Positions 11,386-14,567 of a stretch of 14,567 bases of DNA are shown piece after piece. Source of the DNA: an uncultured Acidaminococcus sp. (lineage in GTDB: Bacteria > Bacillota > Negativicutes > Acidaminococcales > Acidaminococcaceae); contig CAAGJR010000112.1 in the NCBI GenBank assembly GCA_900770265.1, forward strand, positions 1-14,567, read 5' to 3'. Each line of letters opens with the position of its first letter. Position 1 is the stretch's first letter. The notes beneath the pieces were generated by a model. It did not search any database and had not been told where the DNA came from. It saw only the letters and a list, made by a program, of their open reading frames with translations. The position numbers and the translations under genes were made by a program.

Positions 11386-11754
11386 TTACATAGTTTCGGG
11401 CAGTACTTCGATCCAGTACCCATCCGGGTCGCTGATGAAGTAGATGCCCATGTCCGGGTTTTCGTAGCAGATGCAGCCCATTTCCTTGTGTTTGGCGTGG
11501 GCAGCGTCGAAATCATCCACCTTTACGGCCAGATGGAATTCGTTGTCCCCCAGGTTGTAGGGCTCCTTCCGGTCGTGCAGCCAGGTCAGTTCCAGCAGGT
11601 GGGGCGTGATGCCGCCGTCGGACAGGTAGGCCAGAGTGAAGCCGGGGCCCTCGAATTTCTTCACAGCGGTGAAGCCCAGGGCGTCCTTGTAGAACTGCAG
11701 GCTCTTCTGCAGGTCCAGCACGTTGAAATTGTTATGCGCGAAATGGAATTTCAT
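11386..11754 (-). CDS. VOC family protein, glyoxalase I-like
   Basis: A 122-residue single-domain vicinal oxygen chelate protein close to lactoylglutathione lyase. The four positions of the glyoxalase metal site are filled: H7 (FAHNNFNV), E55 (LLELTW), H74 (NEFHLAVKV) and E116 (YWIEVLP). The motif SLQFYKDALGF at about 18-28 and FISDPDGYWIE near the end are also typical. The likely role is detoxifying a 2-oxoaldehyde adduct in the cytoplasm; substrate is not proven. ATG 11754 follows ATAGGAGGT at good spacing. It is the first gene of a two-gene operon with the exported DJ-1 protein. Confidence 0.88.
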   Translation of the reverse strand: MKFHFAHNNFNVLDLQKSLQFYKDALGFTAVKKFEGPGFTLAYLSDGGITPHLLELTWLHDRKEPYNLGDNEFHLAVKVDDFDAAHAKHKEMGCICYENPDMGIYFISDPDGYWIEVLPETM

Positions 11755-11787
11755 GGGAGTACCTCCTATTGGTCGATTGATGGTTTA

Positions 11788-11816
11788 ATCATAGCCTGTT
11801 CCTGAAAAAATGTACA
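11788..11816 (-). promoter_or_regulatory. Promoter of the VOC/DJ-1 operon
   Basis: Minus-strand TGTACA (11811-11816), 17-base spacer, TATGAT (11788-11793). Predicted start near 11781, giving a leader of about 27 bases. Confidence 0.6.
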
Positions 11817-11837
11817 GAATGCACTTATTTGTATACT

Positions 11838-11855
11838 AGTATCTTTTTGGATACT
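11838..11855. promoter_or_regulatory. Perfect inverted repeat, possible operator
   Basis: AGTATC-tttttg-GATACT, extending imperfectly to 10-base arms, 22 bases upstream of the -35 of the VOC/DJ-1 promoter. The right arm overlaps a TATAAT on the plus strand (11855-11860). It looks like a site for a dimeric regulator (HxlR and MarR proteins bind sites of this kind), but no regulator gene is adjacent. Confidence 0.45.
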
Positions 11856-11865
11856 ATAATATTGT

Positions 11866-11970
11866 CCTTCCCTGAAAGGGAAGGGGGACCGTCCGAAGGA
11901 CGGTGGATGGGTCAGAAACCGGGTGTAAGACCCCCTACCCGCAAGCGGGCCCTTTCCCCCTTTCAGGGGG
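11866..11970. repeat. Chain of short hairpins running into the tmcAL 3' end
   Basis: Four hairpins in a row: CCTTCCC-tgaaa-GGGAAGG (11866-11884), ACCGTCC-gaa-GGACGGT (11888-11904), CCCGC-aa-GCGGG (11938-11949) and CCCCC-tttca-GGGGG (11956-11970). The last two are inside the tmcAL reading frame. None has a clear U tract, so they are poor terminators although they may slow or end tmcAL transcription. Confidence 0.6.
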
Positions 11971-13188
11971 ACACGGAGCCATTACAGGTTTGTTCTTATA
12001 ATCCCGCCCTGTGATCTTTCCCTCCGTCAGCAGGTCGTACAGGTCCTGGGCCCGCAGGTCCAGGGTGAGCTGCTGCCGGAAGGCTTCGTCCGGGGCCTTG
12101 GCCAGGGTGTCCTTCTGGATACCGGTGAGCACCGGCAATTTGGCCCGCTGCTTCATGGTCCGAAGCAGCACGCGTCCCGTTTCGCTGAACCCGAGCACCC
12201 GCAGGTACCGGGGGCTTTCCCGGGCCGCCGCCGTAAAGGGCGCCGCCTCCGACGACAGCAGCCACTGCCACAAAAGCCGCCGGATCCGGGACGCCGGGTA
12301 GCGCCGGGTGGTGCAGGCCTCCACCAGGGTCTGGAAACTGCCCGTCCGCCGGTTCTTCCAGATCAGGTCCTCCAGTCCTTCGGACACCTGGGTACGGGCG
12401 GCGAAGGCCTCCGGCGTCCCCGTCTCCAGGGTCCAGCTGACCAGTGCATCCAGCCGGCATTCATCGTATCCTGTCCTGCGCTGTGACAGATACTGCCGGC
12501 ACAGGGGTACCTCTGCCTCCATCAGCCCCCGGCAGGCCGACTCTGTAAGCCCGTGCTCCCGGATCTCCCGGCGCAGGGCAGTGGCACTGGGCAGCCGGTC
12601 CCTTTCCAGGGCAGCCTCTCCGTAGGCGGTGCCGGAACGGTGGACGGGAAGGGGAGTGAGCCCGGGGTACGCTTCCAGGGCCTTCAGGTATTCCAGGGCC
12701 AGCAGGTTGTTGGAGCCGGTAAAGAGAGCCTGATAGGCCGGGTCCCGCCGGCTGGCCAGCGCTTCGGCCGCCCGGGCGTAGGACAGCCCCTGCCCCAGGG
12801 CCTGCTGCCATTCCTCCGGAGAGAACTGTTCCCGGGCCAGCCGCAGCAGCAGGGCAGGGTCCCTGGCTTCGCAGCCGAAGCTCAGGTGGGTGACCACGCC
12901 GGTGGCGGCGAGACAAGCCACACCGGTGCGGGCGAATCCCTGGGCGCTCTGCAGGGAACCGGTCACGGGCAGCTCCAGCACCAGGTCCACACCTCCCGCA
13001 AGGGCCAGGGCCGTCCGCTGCCACTTGTCCCACAGCGGCAGTTCGCCCCGCTGGGTCAGGCTGCCGCTCATGACGGCCACCACCGGTACGGGGCCCAGCG
13101 TCCGGCGTATTTCAGCCAGCTGGTGGCCGTGGCCCCGGTGGAAGGGGTTGTATTCGGCCACGATGCCCGCAACAGAAGTAAAATCCAT
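11935..13188 (-). CDS. tmcAL: tRNA(Met) cytidine acetate ligase TmcAL (YlbM)
   Basis: A 417-residue nucleotidyltransferase-like enzyme. The family uses ATP and acetate to make N4-acetylcytidine at the wobble position of elongator tRNA-Met. The N-terminal motif GIVAEYNPFHRGHGHQL (residues 8-24) contains the ATP-binding HxGH (H17, H20). MSGSLTQRGELPLWDKW (about 40-56) and TGSNNLLALEYLKAL are also typical. ATG 13188 follows AAGGAGA at good spacing. The sequence is markedly GC-rich and Arg/Leu/Ala-rich compared with ackA. The last 13 or so residues (PCPPERGKGPACG) are encoded by short hairpin repeats and look like a recent extension of the C-terminus. It is divergent from ackA; both proteins use acetate, and the gene pair is conserved in Firmicutes. 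Confidence 0.92.
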   Translation of the reverse strand: MDFTSVAGIVAEYNPFHRGHGHQLAEIRRTLGPVPVVAVMSGSLTQRGELPLWDKWQRTALALAGGVDLVLELPVTGSLQSAQGFARTGVACLAATGVVTHLSFGCEARDPALLLRLAREQFSPEEWQQALGQGLSYARAAEALASRRDPAYQALFTGSNNLLALEYLKALEAYPGLTPLPVHRSGTAYGEAALERDRLPSATALRREIREHGLTESACRGLMEAEVPLCRQYLSQRRTGYDECRLDALVSWTLETGTPEAFAARTQVSEGLEDLIWKNRRTGSFQTLVEACTTRRYPASRIRRLLWQWLLSSEAAPFTAAARESPRYLRVLGFSETGRVLLRTMKQRAKLPVLTGIQKDTLAKAPDEAFRQQLTLDLRAQDLYDLLTEGKITGRDYKNKPVMAPCPPERGKGPACG

Positions 13189-13211
13189 GGAAGTCTCCTT
13201 AAAATTTCTAT

Positions 13212-13240
13212 TTTACAAATCCGGAAATCTTTGCTAACAT
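13212..13240 (+). promoter_or_regulatory. Putative ackA promoter
   Basis: TTTACA (13212-13217), 17-base spacer, TAACAT (13235-13240) with extended TGC. Predicted start near 13247, leader about 60 bases. It overlaps the leader of tmcAL on the other strand. Confidence 0.45.
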
Positions 13241-13248
13241 ATATTAGT

Positions 13249-13277
13249 ATTATAGCATAAGCATAATACTGGTTTAA
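13249..13277 (-). promoter_or_regulatory. Putative tmcAL promoter
   Basis: Minus-strand TTAAAC (13272-13277), 17-base spacer, TATAAT (13249-13254) with extended TGC. The -10 is strong and the -35 weak. It interleaves with the ackA promoter so that each start point falls between the two -10 boxes. Confidence 0.55.
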
Positions 13278-13305
13278 AATCAGTAGTTCATCAGGAGGCA
13301 ATGTA

Positions 13306-14502
13306 ATGAAGATTTTTGTTGTAAACTGCGGCAGCTCTTCCATCAAATATCAGCTGATCGATATGGCCGATGAATCCGTCATCGCCAAAGGTCTGGTTGA
13401 ACGGATCGGTATCGAAGGCTCCGTGCTGACCCATACCCCGGCCGGCAAGGACAAGGTCCGTCTGGAAAGCGACATCCCCAACCATGTGGATGGCATCAAG
13501 AAGGTACTGGCTGCTCTGGTAGACCCCAACTATGGCGTCATCAAATCCATGGATGAAATCGGTGCCGTTGGCCATCGTGTGGTGCATGGCGGCGAAATCT
13601 TCAACCAGTCCGTCGTGATCACCGACGAAGTGCTGAAACAAATCGAAGCCCTGAGCGACATGGCTCCCCTGCATCAGCCTGCCAACCTGGCCGGGATCCG
13701 TGCCTGCCAGGAAGTAATGCCCGGTACGCCGCAAGTTGCCGTATTCGATACCGCCTTCCATCAAACCATGCCTCCTGTGGCATACATGTTCGGCGTGAAA
13801 TACGAAGAATACAAAGAATATGGCATCCGTAAATACGGCTTCCATGGGACTTCCCACAAATATGTTTCCGGCGTAGCTGCCGCTATGCTGGGCAAAGACA
13901 TCAAAGATACCAAGATCATCACCTGCCATCTGGGCAACGGCTCCAGCATCACCGCTGTGGACGGCGGCAAATCCGTGGATACTTCCATGGGCTTCACCCC
14001 GCTGGACGGCGTACTGATGGGTACCCGTACCGGTTCCATCGATCCGGCTGTGGTTCCTGTGCTGATGAAGAAGAAGGGCCTGGATGCTGACGGCGTTGAC
14101 AAGTACATGAACAAGGAATGCGGCGTCCTGGGCGTTTCCGGCGTTTCCAGCGACTTCCGTGATCTGGAAGATGCTGCTGCCAAAGGCAACGAAAGAGCCA
14201 AACTGGCCCTGGATATGTTCTGCTATCAGGTAAAACGCTACATCGGCGCTTATGCTGCTGCCATGGGCGGCGTAGATGCCATCGTGTTCACCGCCGGTGT
14301 TGGTGAAAACGACATCCACACCCGTCAGCAGGTTTGCGAAGGCCTGGAATTCCTGGGTGTGAAACTGGATGCTGACCGCAACAACGTCCGCGGCAAAGCC
14401 ACCGAAATCAGCGCTGCTGATTCCAAGGTGAAGGTATTCCTGATCCCGACCAACGAAGAACTGGCCATTGCCCAAGATACCCTGAGACTGTGCAGCAAAT
14501 AA
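13306..14502 (+). CDS. ackA: Acetate kinase AckA
   Basis: A 398-residue cytoplasmic enzyme that interconverts acetyl phosphate plus ADP with acetate plus ATP, the last step of ATP-forming acetate fermentation. All landmark residues are at their usual numbers: N7 (VVNCGSSSIKY), R91 (GHRVVHGG), H123, D148 (FDTAFHQT), H180 (YGFHGTSH) and R241 (LMGTRTGSIDP). The nucleotide-binding CHLGNGSSI (207-215) and the C-terminal PTNEELAIA are intact. ATG 13306 follows CAGGAGGC at good spacing. Codon use is that of a highly expressed gene and differs from tmcAL. No pta gene is nearby; no terminator is seen before the next promoter at 14521. Confidence 0.97.
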   Translation: MKIFVVNCGSSSIKYQLIDMADESVIAKGLVERIGIEGSVLTHTPAGKDKVRLESDIPNHVDGIKKVLAALVDPNYGVIKSMDEIGAVGHRVVHGGEIFNQSVVITDEVLKQIEALSDMAPLHQPANLAGIRACQEVMPGTPQVAVFDTAFHQTMPPVAYMFGVKYEEYKEYGIRKYGFHGTSHKYVSGVAAAMLGKDIKDTKIITCHLGNGSSITAVDGGKSVDTSMGFTPLDGVLMGTRTGSIDPAVVPVLMKKKGLDADGVDKYMNKECGVLGVSGVSSDFRDLEDAAAKGNERAKLALDMFCYQVKRYIGAYAAAMGGVDAIVFTAGVGENDIHTRQQVCEGLEFLGVKLDADRNNVRGKATEISAADSKVKVFLIPTNEELAIAQDTLRLCSK

Positions 14503-14520
14503 GATGATTTGGGCTTTTGC

Positions 14521-14549
14521 TTGACAAAGGCCGGTTTCATCGATATAAT
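14521..14549 (+). promoter_or_regulatory. Consensus promoter reading out of the window
   Basis: Perfect TTGACA (14521-14526), 17-base spacer, perfect TATAAT (14544-14549). Start near 14556. In related genomes ackA is followed by a DUF177 gene and rpmF, so it may drive those; this cannot be seen here. Confidence 0.85.
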
Positions 14550-14567
14550 GTAACGGTTGATAATATG

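Noticed and set aside
10456..11805. 449-residue open frame on the plus strand
   Set aside because: It covers the terminator, the DJ-1 gene and the VOC gene in antisense, has no ribosome binding site, and its translation has no recognisable motif.
12461..13033. 190-residue minus-strand frame inside tmcAL, and plus-strand frames over the same region
   Set aside because: Alternate frames of a very GC-rich gene; only the TmcAL frame shows family motifs and a ribosome binding site.
13291..14475. 394-residue open frame on the minus strand
   Set aside because: Antisense shadow of ackA, whose active-site residues are all present on the plus strand.

Overview
The window reads as chromosome from a diderm Firmicute (Negativicutes, most likely Acidaminococcaceae). 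This is inferred from two things seen together: a Firmicutes-type housekeeping order (rsmD, coaD, coiled-coil protein, then tmcAL divergent from ackA), and remnants of a two-partner secretion locus, which needs an outer membrane. No species is claimed.

Left part (1-6780) is accessory DNA. It holds several copies of a small module that looks like a type I toxin-antitoxin system. Each full copy has an extended -10 promoter, a conserved 61-base leader with a partly hidden Shine-Dalgarno, a 21-22 residue hydrophobic peptide, and a convergent antisense RNA with its own strong promoter and intrinsic terminator. Two copies are complete (toxins at 580-648 and 5786-5851). A third is cut by the left edge (1-69, minus strand). 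A fourth is represented only by an antisense-like RNA gene (about 782-862). Between them lie a broken TpsB/TpsA (FhaC/CdiA-like) remnant with an intact-looking promoter, an IS21-family insertion sequence (istA, istB, multi-repeat ends), an Rpn-type PD-(D/E)XK nuclease gene, and three blocks (3873-4099, 5187-5699, 6024-6720) built from short GC-rich hairpins whose stems covary, with patches of degenerate heptanucleotide tandem repeats.

Middle part (6783-10331) holds a tRNA-Pro(CGG) with a consensus promoter lying inside the end of the upstream DUF4127 gene, then, divergent from it, rsmD, coaD and a conserved coiled-coil protein, probably co-transcribed with an extra internal promoter before coaD.

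Right part (10334-14567) holds heptamer repeats and a bidirectional terminator. A minus-strand VOC dioxygenase/glyoxalase-like gene and exported DJ-1/PfpI gene form an operon with a promoter and an upstream inverted repeat. tmcAL (minus) and ackA (plus) are divergent; both act on acetate (tRNA acetylation and acetyl-phosphate formation). A perfect consensus promoter at the right edge reads out of the window.

The most notable content is the repeated hydrophobic peptide/antisense RNA module, organised like Fst/par systems but with no peptide family I recognise.
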